DNA of 64,000 bases from Cyclobacteriaceae bacterium (GTDB lineage: Bacteria; Bacteroidota; Bacteroidia; Cytophagales; Cyclobacteriaceae): NCBI GenBank assembly GCA_028285445.1, contig JANQPQ010000043.1, positions 62,001 through 126,000 of the forward strand. Reading direction: 5' to 3'. The stretch's first letter is position 1. Each line of letters begins with the position of its first letter. Under the pieces are notes generated by a model. It did no database searches. It saw nothing but the letters and a program-made list of their open reading frames with translations, and was not told the DNA's origin. The translations under genes were made by a program, and so were the position numbers. Shown here piece by piece: positions 33,663 to 43,346 of this stretch.

Positions 33663-35384
33663 ATGAAACTGAACGTTATTACAGCTGTACTATTAGTAAC
33701 AGGTACCTTATATGGGCAAACAAAGCAACCTGTAAACCTTAAAGATCCAATCCAGTATTACTTGCAAAAGCAAGTGGTCAAAGACCATTTGGAAACCCAA
33801 CGTTTCGCAGAGGCAGCCGCTCTACTTAGTGATTTGTTAGATGTTGATACCACCGATGGCTCACTTTGGGACCAGAGAGCCAGAAGCAGAATGCATCTGG
33901 GAGAATATGAGAATGCCATTAGTGACTACAAGAAAGCAATCGACCTGGGATACTTCAGGGTCGGATCTGGAACTGCCAGAATTGCACGGGCCCATATTCT
34001 CAATGGCAACGAAGAGTTGGGGCTGCAGTGGCTGAGAAAAACAATTGAAGAAGGATATAGGTTCCGTTCGGCTATCTTGAGAGACACGGCATTCGCCAGC
34101 GTTATAGATCTTCCTGAGTTCAAAACCATTCTGGAACTTCCCTATCGGGAATATACCTCTCGTGAGGATGGGTGGTTGGCCGACCTGGACCAGTTGGAGA
34201 GGGAATTGAAAAGACTACATTATTACTACCGTGATCACGCATTGCCACCATCATTTAGTAATATATATCAAGATTTGCGTGGTAGTATTTCGGAACTTAA
34301 CGATAGTGAGATAGCATCTGAAATACAACGGGCCCTGGCCACTTTGCAGGACGGACACACTGTGAGCTACCCCTTTGGCATGACTCGAGGTCAATCACCA
34401 CACATTCCTGTGGCAACTTATATCTTCTCCGACGGCGTATTTGTAATATCAGCTCCGAAAAAACAGAAAAACCTTATTGGCACTAAAGTGCTAAGCATAG
34501 GTGGTGTGAAGGTTGATAAACTTCTAACGAACCTGCAACAATATGTTAGCGCGGAAAATGAATCGGAATTCCGGTGGGTGGCACCGATGTATATGATGTT
34601 TGGAGAGTTCCTTTCTGGCGCCGGAGCGAAGATAGAGACCGCAGCAGTTGCATTCACGGTTCTTGGGGCGGACGGGGCGAGTTCAACGGTCAACGTACCA
34701 CTAAGTAACAAGGCGGTAAACCCTGCAATTATACCAGTCAGGCTCCCGGCATACTCCGCCAAAGGGATAAAGCCCTCTCCCTACCTGGAAAGGAACAACG
34801 ACAACTTTTGGCTTGTGTCTGACCCTGGCCTCCGACTAACCTACACCCAATTAAATAGCATTGGCAACAGCAAAAAAGAATCGCTCAAAGATTTTGCACT
34901 ACGCCTTCGCCAGATACTCAATTCAAGCCAATCAGAAAATCTGGTTATAGATCTGCGGTATAACAATGGGGGTGATGGAAGGTTGTTGCCAGAGTTGATA
35001 AGAACGGCCGTTTGGTTTGAGACGGCCATGGAGGGAAAGATTTTTGTACTGATGGGTAGAAATACCTTTTCGGCAGCCCAAACCCTGCTTAACCGATTAG
35101 AGAATTTTACAAACGCCACATTTGTAGGAGAACCTAGCGGATCGAAACCCAACCGCTTTGGCAACGAAACTCAATTCAAGTTGAATTATAGCGGGCTGCT
35201 GGGCAGCATTTCGAGCGGATACAATCAAGCGGCCAGTTCTCGAGACCTGCGTATCTGGATTCCGCCACAGGTTCCTGTTGCATTGTCATCACAGGATTAC
35301 TTTACCGCTGTTGATCCCGTTATGCAAGTGGTCATCAGAATAATTGAAGCGGGCAGTAACAGCGGATTGAGCTCAGAAAAATAG
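33663..35384 (+). CDS. TPR-containing S41-like peptidase
   Basis: 573 residues. A signal peptide (MKLNVITAVLLVTGTLYGQ) is followed by TPR-like helices (about 38-135), a linker and a C-terminal S41 domain. The S41 features are LVIDLRYNNGGDGRLL and RNTFSAAQTL, where Ser of FSAAQ matches the catalytic serine of C-terminal processing proteases, then VGEPSGSKPN. It is probably periplasmic. The central PDZ-like region is poorly defined. Confidence 0.8.
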   Translation: MKLNVITAVLLVTGTLYGQTKQPVNLKDPIQYYLQKQVVKDHLETQRFAEAAALLSDLLDVDTTDGSLWDQRARSRMHLGEYENAISDYKKAIDLGYFRVGSGTARIARAHILNGNEELGLQWLRKTIEEGYRFRSAILRDTAFASVIDLPEFKTILELPYREYTSREDGWLADLDQLERELKRLHYYYRDHALPPSFSNIYQDLRGSISELNDSEIASEIQRALATLQDGHTVSYPFGMTRGQSPHIPVATYIFSDGVFVISAPKKQKNLIGTKVLSIGGVKVDKLLTNLQQYVSAENESEFRWVAPMYMMFGEFLSGAGAKIETAAVAFTVLGADGASSTVNVPLSNKAVNPAIIPVRLPAYSAKGIKPSPYLERNNDNFWLVSDPGLRLTYTQLNSIGNSKKESLKDFALRLRQILNSSQSENLVIDLRYNNGGDGRLLPELIRTAVWFETAMEGKIFVLMGRNTFSAAQTLLNRLENFTNATFVGEPSGSKPNRFGNETQFKLNYSGLLGSISSGYNQAASSRDLRIWIPPQVPVALSSQDYFTAVDPVMQVVIRIIEAGSNSGLSSEK

Positions 35385-35448
35385 TATTCATCATTACAAC
35401 AGCGAATTGAAAGGGATTGCTAAGGTCGGAAAAGATATTCCCGTATAG

Positions 35449-35754
35449 TTAGAGTGCTCCTCGTACCATGTTTTGAATGGTGATATAAATACCTGCAGCA
35501 GCAAACAGGCTGGCAACGAGTACAGCTATATCAAGCTGCCTTCGGGGCTCTACTAACCTTCTGTAAATTAAAACGGCAACCGCCGAATAGAAGATAAACC
35601 CTAAGGGACTAATAATAAATTCACCTAGAATTTTCCAGGTTAGCACACCTGTGGATTCAACATGATTGCCAAAGGGCAACAGGTATTCAATAATGAACAC
35701 AATTATTGTCACAACTCCGGCAACTATTGAGATTGTATCAACTGTCTTACGCAT
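35449..35754 (-). CDS. small three-helix membrane protein
   Basis: 101 residues with membrane helices near 8-27, 40-64 and 75-98. It lies 18 bp downstream of the 156-residue membrane protein gene on the same strand, so they may form a pair. No family recognised. Confidence 0.6.
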   Translation of the reverse strand: MRKTVDTISIVAGVVTIIVFIIEYLLPFGNHVESTGVLTWKILGEFIISPLGFIFYSAVAVLIYRRLVEPRRQLDIAVLVASLFAAAGIYITIQNMVRGAL

Positions 35755-35772
35755 CTGCCGCCGATAATGATT

Positions 35773-36243
35773 TTATAAACCCTGGTGGAAAAGAAAGATG
35801 CAACCGAAGGCAGTAAGCAGGATATGGATAGACATCCACATCCAATAAGTCTTTAAAGCAACCGCAAACCCACCGTACCTCTTCTTATTTCTCAACTTGG
35901 CTTCGTCGCGTAAAATCTTTATTTCAGCGTTCGGGTAGGCATCATCGAGCTTGTTTCTATAGCGTCTGGCAATTGTCGCGCTTCTGCCATGCCGCTCGGC
36001 ATGTTTCAAAGTTGAGATAGCGCCAACAACCCCAATGGCGATTAGAAAAGATGACAATACGACATTCGTTTCGTTATCGAGGTCCGCTAAAGACAAACCT
36101 CCTATTACGGCTCCACCTAGTGTCAAAAACAACCTTGACATCGCGGCGCTTATGTTATCATGATGGCGAGCTTGCACGTAGTATTCCTTATACAAAGTTA
36201 TTAGCAGCTCTTTTTCTTCCGAGGTGATCTGGCTGTTGCTCAT
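35773..36243 (-). CDS. predicted membrane protein with SLATT-like layout
   Basis: 156 residues. A short N-terminal helix (ELLITLYKEYYVQARHHDN) precedes two membrane helices (about 36-55 and 64-80), a basic middle segment beginning STLKHAERHGRSA and a third helix (132-152). This layout recalls SLATT-like small membrane proteins that act as effectors in several anti-phage systems, but the match is by layout only. It is divergent from the SIR2-like gene at 36384. Confidence 0.65.
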   Translation of the reverse strand: MSNSQITSEEKELLITLYKEYYVQARHHDNISAAMSRLFLTLGGAVIGGLSLADLDNETNVVLSSFLIAIGVVGAISTLKHAERHGRSATIARRYRNKLDDAYPNAEIKILRDEAKLRNKKRYGGFAVALKTYWMWMSIHILLTAFGCIFLFHQGL

Positions 36244-36383
36244 GTTTCAAGTTAACCACGCCCGCGTAATGTCGATCTTCTCCCGTAAGTATAAATACCC
36301 ATAAGAACTACGTGTTTGTACGAACAGCAAAACCGTTGCACTTTATTTGCTTGAGTAATTTAAAATTCACTTAAGTTACGGTT

Positions 36384-37268
36384 ATGCCCGAGAAAGCGCT
36401 TTTTATCGGTAACGATATTAATAATGCAGCTGGAGGATATTCCTGGTCGAAGCTAATTGACGACCTAATTCAGGAATTCAGCCCTCCCGGCATTACAATA
36501 AAGAAGGGGACCAAGCCTTTTCCAATGTTGTACGAAGAGATATTTCTTAAATCGGCCAGAGTAACAGGTCTAAAGGAGAAAACGCTAAAAAGCCGAATAG
36601 CCTCCAATACCAAGCGGCTGGAAGCGAACCAAATTCATGAAGAAATTCTAAGCCTGGATATAAGTCATATATTCACAACCAACTATGACCTTACATTCCA
36701 AAGGTTATTGGGGAAGGGAGAAGTCAAAAACTCTGGCAAAGTTAGGGAGTTTACGTATAGTTTGTTCCGTAAGTATGAATATGCCTCGCACGTATTCTGG
36801 CATATTCACGGAATAGAGACCTTACCCCGAAGTATCACGCTGGGCTACGAACATTATAGCGGCTATTTACAAAGGATGAGAACCTATGTGGTAAACGGAT
36901 TAACCAAAACCTATAAGAATTCAGACTTTCCTTCCCTAATAAAAAGAGTGAGATACAATAAGGTAACCCACGACAGCTGGATAGACTTTTTCTTTACCCA
37001 CGATATCCATATCGTTGGTTTCAATTTTAGTTTGGTAGAAATGCACTTATGGTGGCTGCTGGTTTTCCGGGAAAGGGCCAGGGTTCAGGCCAAAATGGAT
37101 ATCGATAACAACATCTACTACTACTATCCGGAAAAGTATGAAAAGAGTTCAAGAGAGAAACTCGATTTGTTTGAAACAAACGGGGTTAAAACTGTGGCCC
37201 TACCTGACTACCGGACGAAACCACTCCAGTACTACCGTAATGTAATTTCAGAAATCGGATCAAGCTAG
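36384..37268 (+). CDS. SIR2-like domain protein
   Basis: 294 residues. The SIR2 fold is indicated by ALFIGNDIN (5-13, the GxGxN-type loop), FTTNYD (97-102), HIHG (140-143) and VGFNFSLVEMHLWWLLVFR (211-229). SIR2-like proteins of this length act as NAD-degrading effectors in several bacterial anti-phage systems. No Argonaute, HerA or STAND partner is adjacent; two membrane protein genes are divergent. NADase activity is inferred from the family. Confidence 0.82.
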   Translation: MPEKALFIGNDINNAAGGYSWSKLIDDLIQEFSPPGITIKKGTKPFPMLYEEIFLKSARVTGLKEKTLKSRIASNTKRLEANQIHEEILSLDISHIFTTNYDLTFQRLLGKGEVKNSGKVREFTYSLFRKYEYASHVFWHIHGIETLPRSITLGYEHYSGYLQRMRTYVVNGLTKTYKNSDFPSLIKRVRYNKVTHDSWIDFFFTHDIHIVGFNFSLVEMHLWWLLVFRERARVQAKMDIDNNIYYYYPEKYEKSSREKLDLFETNGVKTVALPDYRTKPLQYYRNVISEIGSS

Positions 37269-37380
37269 CCTTCCCCTTGGTTGTAGAGATGATGTAGAGA
37301 CTATTTAATAGCCTGTTACTAAGAAGTATTCTACATTGCCACCTAGTCGTACCTTAATACACAATTTGGTGGTTAAGCGC

Positions 37381-37410
37381 AAAAGGGCCTCAAGAGATTG
37401 AGGCCCTTTT
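37381..37410. terminator. strong bidirectional terminator
   Basis: A perfect 13-bp stem, AAAAGGGCCTCAA and TTGAGGCCCTTTT with a 4-nt loop. It lies about 110 bp after the SIR2-like gene. The remainder of the 37269-37571 gap shows no gene. Confidence 0.85.
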
Positions 37411-37571
37411 CTATTTCAAAAGCATCCTGCACGATCCACTCCGCTTGATTATTCACTCTAAACAATCCTGTTAGCAAGTACTGTAACTTATAATGTTACA
37501 AAAATGTGAAGATTTCACAATTCGTCTGCAATACTTCAAAGCTTTCTTTGAACTAGAAATTTTAATTCAAG

Positions 37572-38453
37572 ATGAAAAAACTACTAACACTACTACTACC
37601 GTTTTTGATGGTAGGGATTTTTACAGCATGTGACGATGATGAACCTTCTATAGGATCTCTAACGCTTAACATTAGCGGATTGGAAGACCTGGGCTCAAAT
37701 TACGCCTATGAGGGCTGGATTATCGTCAATGGATCACCGGTCTCAACAGGTACATTTACCGTTGCAGGAACCGGTAGCAATGGAGTGCTTTCACAGACTT
37801 CATTTGACGTAGATGCTGCACAATTGGCAAGCGCCACAGCATTTGTTCTTTCTATTGAGCCTGTGCCAGATACAGATCCGGCTCCAGCTGCAACGAAGCT
37901 TCTTAGCGGCGATTTCTCTGGAACCTCTGCTAGCATAACAACTGGCATCGTTGGTGACTTCAGCAATGCGTCAGGTGTGTTCTTCCTAAGAACGCCAACT
38001 GACGAAACTGGAACCAACAATGGCAATGACGAAAACGGAATCTGGTTTGGAAACCCTGGAATGCCTCCTACATCAAGTTTGGTGTTACCTACTCTGCCCG
38101 AAGGTTGGGCTTACGAAGGATGGGTAGTTGGAGATGGCGGACCGATTACAACTGGTGTATTTTCAGCATTTGATGTTGCGGACGACGACGCACCTTTCAG
38201 CGGAACTTCACAAGCAGGCCCTCCAATTCCCGGTGAAGACTTCTTCAACAATGCACCATCAGGCGAGACATTCCCATTGGATGTTAGAGGTAGAACAGTG
38301 GTGATCTCTGTGGAACCTGTACCTGATAATTCAACAGCTCCATTTGCAATCAAGCCCTTATTAGGTACTGCTGGTCAAGATACAGCGCCTGCGACCCACA
38401 GCCTGGGTCTTAATTTGGGATCCTTGGCTACTGGGACAGTAACAAGACAATAG
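37572..38453 (+). CDS. lipoprotein with two RskA-like repeats
   Basis: 293 residues. Signal peptide with lipobox IFTAC (Cys20). Two repeats follow: one begins SLTLNISGLEDLGSNYAYEG and the other SLVLPTLPEGWAYEGWVV; each later has VLSIEPVPD or VISVEPVPD. The (A)YEGW..(N/D)G.P...G.F pattern recalls the extracytoplasmic part of anti-sigma factor RskA, here as a secreted tandem. No sigma factor is adjacent. Ligand unknown. Confidence 0.75.
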   Translation: MKKLLTLLLPFLMVGIFTACDDDEPSIGSLTLNISGLEDLGSNYAYEGWIIVNGSPVSTGTFTVAGTGSNGVLSQTSFDVDAAQLASATAFVLSIEPVPDTDPAPAATKLLSGDFSGTSASITTGIVGDFSNASGVFFLRTPTDETGTNNGNDENGIWFGNPGMPPTSSLVLPTLPEGWAYEGWVVGDGGPITTGVFSAFDVADDDAPFSGTSQAGPPIPGEDFFNNAPSGETFPLDVRGRTVVISVEPVPDNSTAPFAIKPLLGTAGQDTAPATHSLGLNLGSLATGTVTRQ

Positions 38454-38483
38454 GTCATCCCATAGTAGTTAGTATAGATGATT

Positions 38484-38520
38484 AAAGTCCTCCGTCAATC
38501 CACGACGGGGGACTTTTGTT
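38484..38520 (+). terminator. hairpin terminator after the lipoprotein gene
   Basis: AAAGTCCTCCGTC and GACGGGGGACTTT form a 13-bp stem (one G-T pair), followed by TGTTTTT, 30 bp past the stop. Confidence 0.8.
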
Positions 38521-38611
38521 TTTACCAATGGCTGCATCCGATTGCGATCTCACGGCCGGTGAAACCGGTTTTTCACGATTTTTCGTATACTTAGCTAGCA
38601 ATTACAAGTAA

Positions 38612-39034
38612 GTGAGACTGATACCTCTTCTTTCTATACTCTCAATTCTCCCTTTTCTGGGGTGCGAGTATAATAGTGAGTTTGAGCTTGCCAGGACATC
38701 AGAGTGTCACCAGAGTGGTATTTTTAATATAGTCACAGAACATCCCAGTTTCCCCGGTGGTATATCAGAATTCTATCTCTTTGTAGCCAGTAAACTAAAA
38801 TACCCAGATCAAGCCAGAGACTTGGGCATCGAGGGACGGGTCTTTGTTCGGTTTGTAATCCTAACAGACGGTACTGTTGGCAAAGTCGAGGCAATAGAGG
38901 GGCCAGAAGAAGGGGGTATCAGAGAAGAAGCAGAAAGAGTAATCCGGCTTAGCCCCCAGTGGGAGCCGGGTAAGTCGAACGGCATACCCGTTTGTGTTCA
39001 AATAACGCTGCCAATTACTTTTAAATTAGGATAG
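38612..39034 (+). CDS. TonB C-terminal domain protein
   Basis: 140 residues from a GTG. Signal or lipoprotein start (LLSILSILPFLGC), then a TonB_C domain: YPDQARDLGIEGRVFVRFVI, TDGTVGKVEAIEG, IREEAERVIRLSPQWEPGKSN, and ITLPITFKLG. It has no N-terminal transmembrane anchor of the ExbB-coupled type, so it may be a lipoprotein variant rather than an energy transducer. Confidence 0.8.
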   Translation: MRLIPLLSILSILPFLGCEYNSEFELARTSECHQSGIFNIVTEHPSFPGGISEFYLFVASKLKYPDQARDLGIEGRVFVRFVILTDGTVGKVEAIEGPEEGGIREEAERVIRLSPQWEPGKSNGIPVCVQITLPITFKLG

Positions 39035-39083
39035 TCACCTAGTCATTTCTTGCTACCAGAGCTTGATAATGTCAATATTGAGC

Positions 39084-41492
39084 CTACTCCACCCTTAGCA
39101 CCTTAGTAGGATTGACCTGAGTCGCTCGCAGCACCTGATAGCCAGTTGATACCAGACCGAAGAAGATGGTTGTTAGCAGGGTTAGAATCAACAAAGACCA
39201 CTGGAAGGAAACTCTAAAGGCAAAATCACCCAGCCAATCTTGCGTTACAATAGCAACAATCGGGGCCATTACCACATTACCAATCAAGGCTAAAAGTACT
39301 ATGTCTTTAAAGAGCAGTTTTAAGATGGAATGAAAGCTGGCTCCCAGCGTTTTGCGAATCCCAATTTCTTTTAGTCTTTTCGAGGCCATAAAATAAGATA
39401 GAGAGATTAAGCCCAAGAAGCACAACAGCAGAGCCAGTAGCGTGAAAGCTTTAAAGACTTTAAAAAGACTGTCTTCCTTACTGTGCCGAAGCTGTAATTG
39501 GTCGTCTAGCCAAGCATATTCGAAAGGCAAATTCGGGAAGATGCTGGCAAAGGTGGCTTTCAATCTTTCCGGAGCTTCAGCATTTGGAGCATTTAACTTT
39601 ACCATCATTTTGGTAAGCTCTATGCCCTTGTTGAAATATGCGGTCGCTTTGAAATCTTCACGCAACGACTCCTGAAAATAGTTAGCAATTACACCTATGA
39701 TTTCCAGTGTATCCATGCCGGCAAACCAGACCAGCTGACCGATGGCTTCCTCCGCTGTGGCAAGACCATAAAGATCAAGAGCGCGTTCATTAATAATTAG
39801 TTTATTACTATCGGCACTACTTCTATGGAAGCGCCCGGCAAGTAAATCTGCGTCTACATATTTTAAATAATCCTCATCTGATGTGAGCTTCAAGCAAATT
39901 CCAGGATTTTCTCTGCCAGAGACCCCGAGTTTAGCAGTAGAACCGCGCCAGCCTACCTCTTTGCCAGGGATATCAGAGGTCATGGTGACTTCTTGCACGG
40001 TGCTTTCCTTGAGTAATTCATTTTTTAGCAATGTGAGTTTACGATGATGATCAGGCTCGTTACGGAGGAGATCCGGCACTTCCAATATCAAGCTGCTGCC
40101 AGTCTCAATCCCCAGATCCTGATCGTTCATAAATTGAAATTGCTGATAGATTACCACGCTCCAGGTAATGAGCCCGGCGCTGATGGCGAATTGACCAGCC
40201 ACCAGGGTTTTTCTTAATAGACCTGAAGCCGCTTTGTTCTTACCGCTTTCAGAACTAGCCGCTGCCTTATAATTAGATAGCAGAAAAGCAGGATAAATTC
40301 CGGTAGCGGCAATACCGGATAAGAGTAAGCCCGTAAGGATCAATATCCATTGCCAATCGAGATAATGCTCCAAGAGAACCGAAGTTCCAGAAAGCTGGTT
40401 GAAAATTGGAATAGCCACAATCAGTAATAAAATTCCGAGAAGTAGCGCTGCAATATTCGCAAATGCTGATTCAACAAGAAATTGGCTCCTGATTTGGGAC
40501 TTAACTGAACCCAGCGCCTTCTTGATGCCAACTTCCTTCGTTCTATCAGCTACCTGGGCGGTATATAGGTTTACATAATTTACCCATGCCATTCCCAAGA
40601 TAGTGAGGGAGATAACAAGCAGAAACATTACCGTCTTGTAATCACCATTAATGGAGATTTCCTGGTTTATGTTAGAGTGCAGGTGAATGTCTTTCAGGGG
40701 CTGGAGTTCAAGCTTGATCATTTTGCTACCCAGTCTTTCCCCGCCGTGCTTATCTACGAAACCGGGAAGTTTCGCCGCCAGTTGTTCCTGATTAGCGCCT
40801 TCGTTTAGCCTAATGTAGGTTACATAGTCAAACCAGTTCCAGGAGCTGGCATTTTCCACGCCAATTAGGTGCACGAGGGAGACAAACGACAGCAGTAAAT
40901 CGCTTTGGAAGTGAGAATCAGGTCTTCTGTCATAAACGCCGGTTATGGTGTAGTCAAAGGTGCCATCTCGGGTGCTTAGGGGAATTACCTTGCCCACAAC
41001 CTGTTCAGATCCAAACAGTTGGGAGGCCAGCTGAATAGAAATAACTGCTGTATGTACGTCTTTTATTGATTTTACGGGATGGCCTTCGTGAAGCTCAAAA
41101 GAGAACATCTTGAAGAACGTGGTATCCACGTACATCGGCAATTCAACCTCGAAGTGCTCCTCGCCAACTTTTATGTATCCTTCGTTGTGGATGCCAACTA
41201 TTCTACAAGCCTCTTTTACTTCCGGCATTTCCTCCACCAGGGCCGGTCCTACTCTTGAGAATGTTGCAGCCGTGCGGTAGGCCTGTCTTGCCGGAGGTGT
41301 AATCTGCATGGAAACCCTAAAGATGTTTTCGGCCTGACGATGAAAGCGATCAAAGGATAATTCCAGCTTCGCATATTGATACAGCAACAGAAATGAAGCA
41401 ATGCCAACACCCATACCGAACAGATTAATAGAGAATAATACCCATCGCTTCCTAATGGCCCGCAAAGTGGCCTTGATATAATGCTTTATCAT
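39084..41492 (-). CDS. MacB/FtsX-type ABC transporter permease
   Basis: 802 residues. N-terminal helix (VLFSINLFGMGVGIASFLLLY), periplasmic domain, first FtsX block with RTKEVGIKKALGSVK, then a second half ending with FtsX block RLKEIGIRKTLGASFHS and the usual ..TQVNPTKVLRVE tail. Single gene with no ATPase nearby. One of five paralogues in the window. Confidence 0.88.
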   Translation of the reverse strand: MIKHYIKATLRAIRKRWVLFSINLFGMGVGIASFLLLYQYAKLELSFDRFHRQAENIFRVSMQITPPARQAYRTAATFSRVGPALVEEMPEVKEACRIVGIHNEGYIKVGEEHFEVELPMYVDTTFFKMFSFELHEGHPVKSIKDVHTAVISIQLASQLFGSEQVVGKVIPLSTRDGTFDYTITGVYDRRPDSHFQSDLLLSFVSLVHLIGVENASSWNWFDYVTYIRLNEGANQEQLAAKLPGFVDKHGGERLGSKMIKLELQPLKDIHLHSNINQEISINGDYKTVMFLLVISLTILGMAWVNYVNLYTAQVADRTKEVGIKKALGSVKSQIRSQFLVESAFANIAALLLGILLLIVAIPIFNQLSGTSVLLEHYLDWQWILILTGLLLSGIAATGIYPAFLLSNYKAAASSESGKNKAASGLLRKTLVAGQFAISAGLITWSVVIYQQFQFMNDQDLGIETGSSLILEVPDLLRNEPDHHRKLTLLKNELLKESTVQEVTMTSDIPGKEVGWRGSTAKLGVSGRENPGICLKLTSDEDYLKYVDADLLAGRFHRSSADSNKLIINERALDLYGLATAEEAIGQLVWFAGMDTLEIIGVIANYFQESLREDFKATAYFNKGIELTKMMVKLNAPNAEAPERLKATFASIFPNLPFEYAWLDDQLQLRHSKEDSLFKVFKAFTLLALLLCFLGLISLSYFMASKRLKEIGIRKTLGASFHSILKLLFKDIVLLALIGNVVMAPIVAIVTQDWLGDFAFRVSFQWSLLILTLLTTIFFGLVSTGYQVLRATQVNPTKVLRVE

Positions 41493-41625
41493 AATGTTCT
41501 TCTACTGAAATAGACTTTCGCTTTTTTTGAAATGTAGCCAAGCGGAGGGGCAACTTACCAGTTGTTAATTAACCCGACTTCCTGATTAATTAATTGAGGG
41601 ATTGGAGGCGGCAGGATCACAAAAA

Positions 41626-41644
41626 AAGCGCCACTCGGGCGCTT
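41626..41644 (-). terminator. hairpin terminator of the SRPBCC gene
   Basis: On the minus strand: AAGCGCCCGAGTGGCGCTT followed by TTTTT. It lies 28 bp past the stop at 41672. Confidence 0.8.
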
Positions 41645-41671
41645 CTATATGCTGGCGATTTTAATATATTA

Positions 41672-42271
41672 TTAAGCGGCCTTTTTGCTTTTTCTTTCTA
41701 GCTCCGCTACCCTTTCTTTCTTCGCTTCTGATTGCTGCCCTGTTTCAGCGTATATCTTGGCATCGTTCAAAACCGTTTCCAGAGTTTTGATCATTTTCTT
41801 CTCCATCATGCCATTCATGAGGAGGCCCATTAAACCCTTCGACCTGAATTCAGCCTTCATCACAAGCTTTGAAGTGCCCTCGGTCACCGGTACCACTGTC
41901 CAGTCGTTAACAGCCTTAGTGATAAAGCCCGGCATCCCTTCTTTAACTTCGTAAGCCAGGTTCATGTCCTGGTGGCTGTATTTGATAAGCTCTTCTTTAA
42001 TCTCACTGAACCCCTTTACATTTACTTTGCAAGCACGTTCGCTGCATACGGCACCTTCGAACTTCGCGTCACCAAATCCTTCAGCGTGGTCAACATTGCT
42101 AGACCATTTGTAAACATCGACGAATCCAGGTCCAACCATTTCCCACAATTCTGTGGCTGGAACATTGATTGTGATTTCCTTTTGAACGTCAAATCCTTTT
42201 TGTGCCATTGTTGTAGAGTTTAAGGTTAATAATACCGTCATTGTCATTAATACACTTTTCATCTTCCTCAC
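41672..42271 (-). CDS. secreted SRPBCC-domain protein
   Basis: 199 residues. A signal peptide (MRKMKSVLMTMTVLLTLNSTTMAQ) precedes a START/SRPBCC ligand-binding fold: ITINVPATELWEMVGPGFVD..., WTVVPVTEGTSKLVMKAEF, and a helix LLMNGMMEKKMIKTLETVLN. It probably binds a hydrophobic molecule in the periplasm. An AraC-family gene lies 57 bp upstream on the same strand and may control it. Confidence 0.82.
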   Translation of the reverse strand: MRKMKSVLMTMTVLLTLNSTTMAQKGFDVQKEITINVPATELWEMVGPGFVDVYKWSSNVDHAEGFGDAKFEGAVCSERACKVNVKGFSEIKEELIKYSHQDMNLAYEVKEGMPGFITKAVNDWTVVPVTEGTSKLVMKAEFRSKGLMGLLMNGMMEKKMIKTLETVLNDAKIYAETGQQSEAKKERVAELERKSKKAA

Positions 42272-42327
42272 ATTTTTGTTTCTACAAATGTGAAAAAGTA
42301 AGGCCCAAAGGAATTTCTGGAAAAGCT

Positions 42328-43173
42328 CTATTGCTTTCTAATATGGCTTGCGCGGTAGTTGCTTGGTGAGATTTGAAACTTTACCTGAAAGTTTGCCGAA
42401 AAAGTAGTGACATCCTGAAAGCCGGAATCAAAAGCAACATTTGCGATCGGGTCTTGGTTACAGAGGAGCAATCCCGCCGCATGCTCTAATCTCTGGTTTT
42501 TGATATAACGAGCGGGAGATTCGTCAAATACTCGTCTGAATTCCCGCTTGAAGGATGACAGGCTCATGTTACAGAGGAATGCCAATTGCTCAATACTCAG
42601 CTGATTGAATAGGTTGCGTTCTATCGTTTCCTTGAAAGCTACATTTACTGGAGTGAATATCTCTGATAGGAGCTTTCTTATGTTCTCGTGATTTTCAGAT
42701 TTCAACAGGATCATCATGAGTTCTTTCAATTTGAGAACGCCAAGTTCTTCATCGAGGGCTTCTGGCTCTTCAAAGTAAATGGCCAGATTGGTCATATACT
42801 GGTCAATTAGCTTGTTGCTAATAAACTTCTTTGGTGTCGGTATAGAATCGCTTTTCAGGAATGAGGGCACCTCGTTTTTGTAAATCTCCAGCAGTATTTC
42901 TCTGTAAAGATAGATGGCAATCACCTCGCATTCCTCTGACTTAGATTTAGGCTGATAACGCTGAACGTAGTTATTGCAGTTTTTTATAACAGCCTCTTTC
43001 TCTCCCAACTTATGCACACCACGGGAGTCGTAACTGAGCATGCTGCCTTCGATCATATAGAAAAAGCAAGCATATTCTTGTATGGACCCCTGCATATCCA
43101 ATGGGGTCTTGAACCTGGCCTTTTGGAACAAGGGCATGCCACGGAATTCAATGATTTTGCTATCCAGAATCAT
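42328..43173 (-). CDS. AraC-family transcriptional regulator
   Basis: 281 residues. The last 100 residues form the double HTH: LSIEQLAFLCNMSLSSFKRE, FRRVFDESPARYIKNQRLEH, and IANVAFDSGFQDVTTFSANF, FQISPSNYR. The N-terminal cupin-like ligand domain ends near residue 165. It probably activates the downstream SRPBCC gene. Confidence 0.9.
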   Translation of the reverse strand: MILDSKIIEFRGMPLFQKARFKTPLDMQGSIQEYACFFYMIEGSMLSYDSRGVHKLGEKEAVIKNCNNYVQRYQPKSKSEECEVIAIYLYREILLEIYKNEVPSFLKSDSIPTPKKFISNKLIDQYMTNLAIYFEEPEALDEELGVLKLKELMMILLKSENHENIRKLLSEIFTPVNVAFKETIERNLFNQLSIEQLAFLCNMSLSSFKREFRRVFDESPARYIKNQRLEHAAGLLLCNQDPIANVAFDSGFQDVTTFSANFQVKFQISPSNYRASHIRKQ

Positions 43174-43346
43174 GCTACAATACTAAGAATTAGTAGGCAT
43201 TACCACTTTCTGAAAAAGCCCAAGTCTGTTGTATTCTGGGCTCTGGCGTTATTGTGAAGAGATTTTTTCTATAAAAGAAAAGAGCGGAGACTAAATCTCC
43301 TAAGTTGACTGTGGTGAGAAGATGCTTGCATTGAATATCTTACAAT

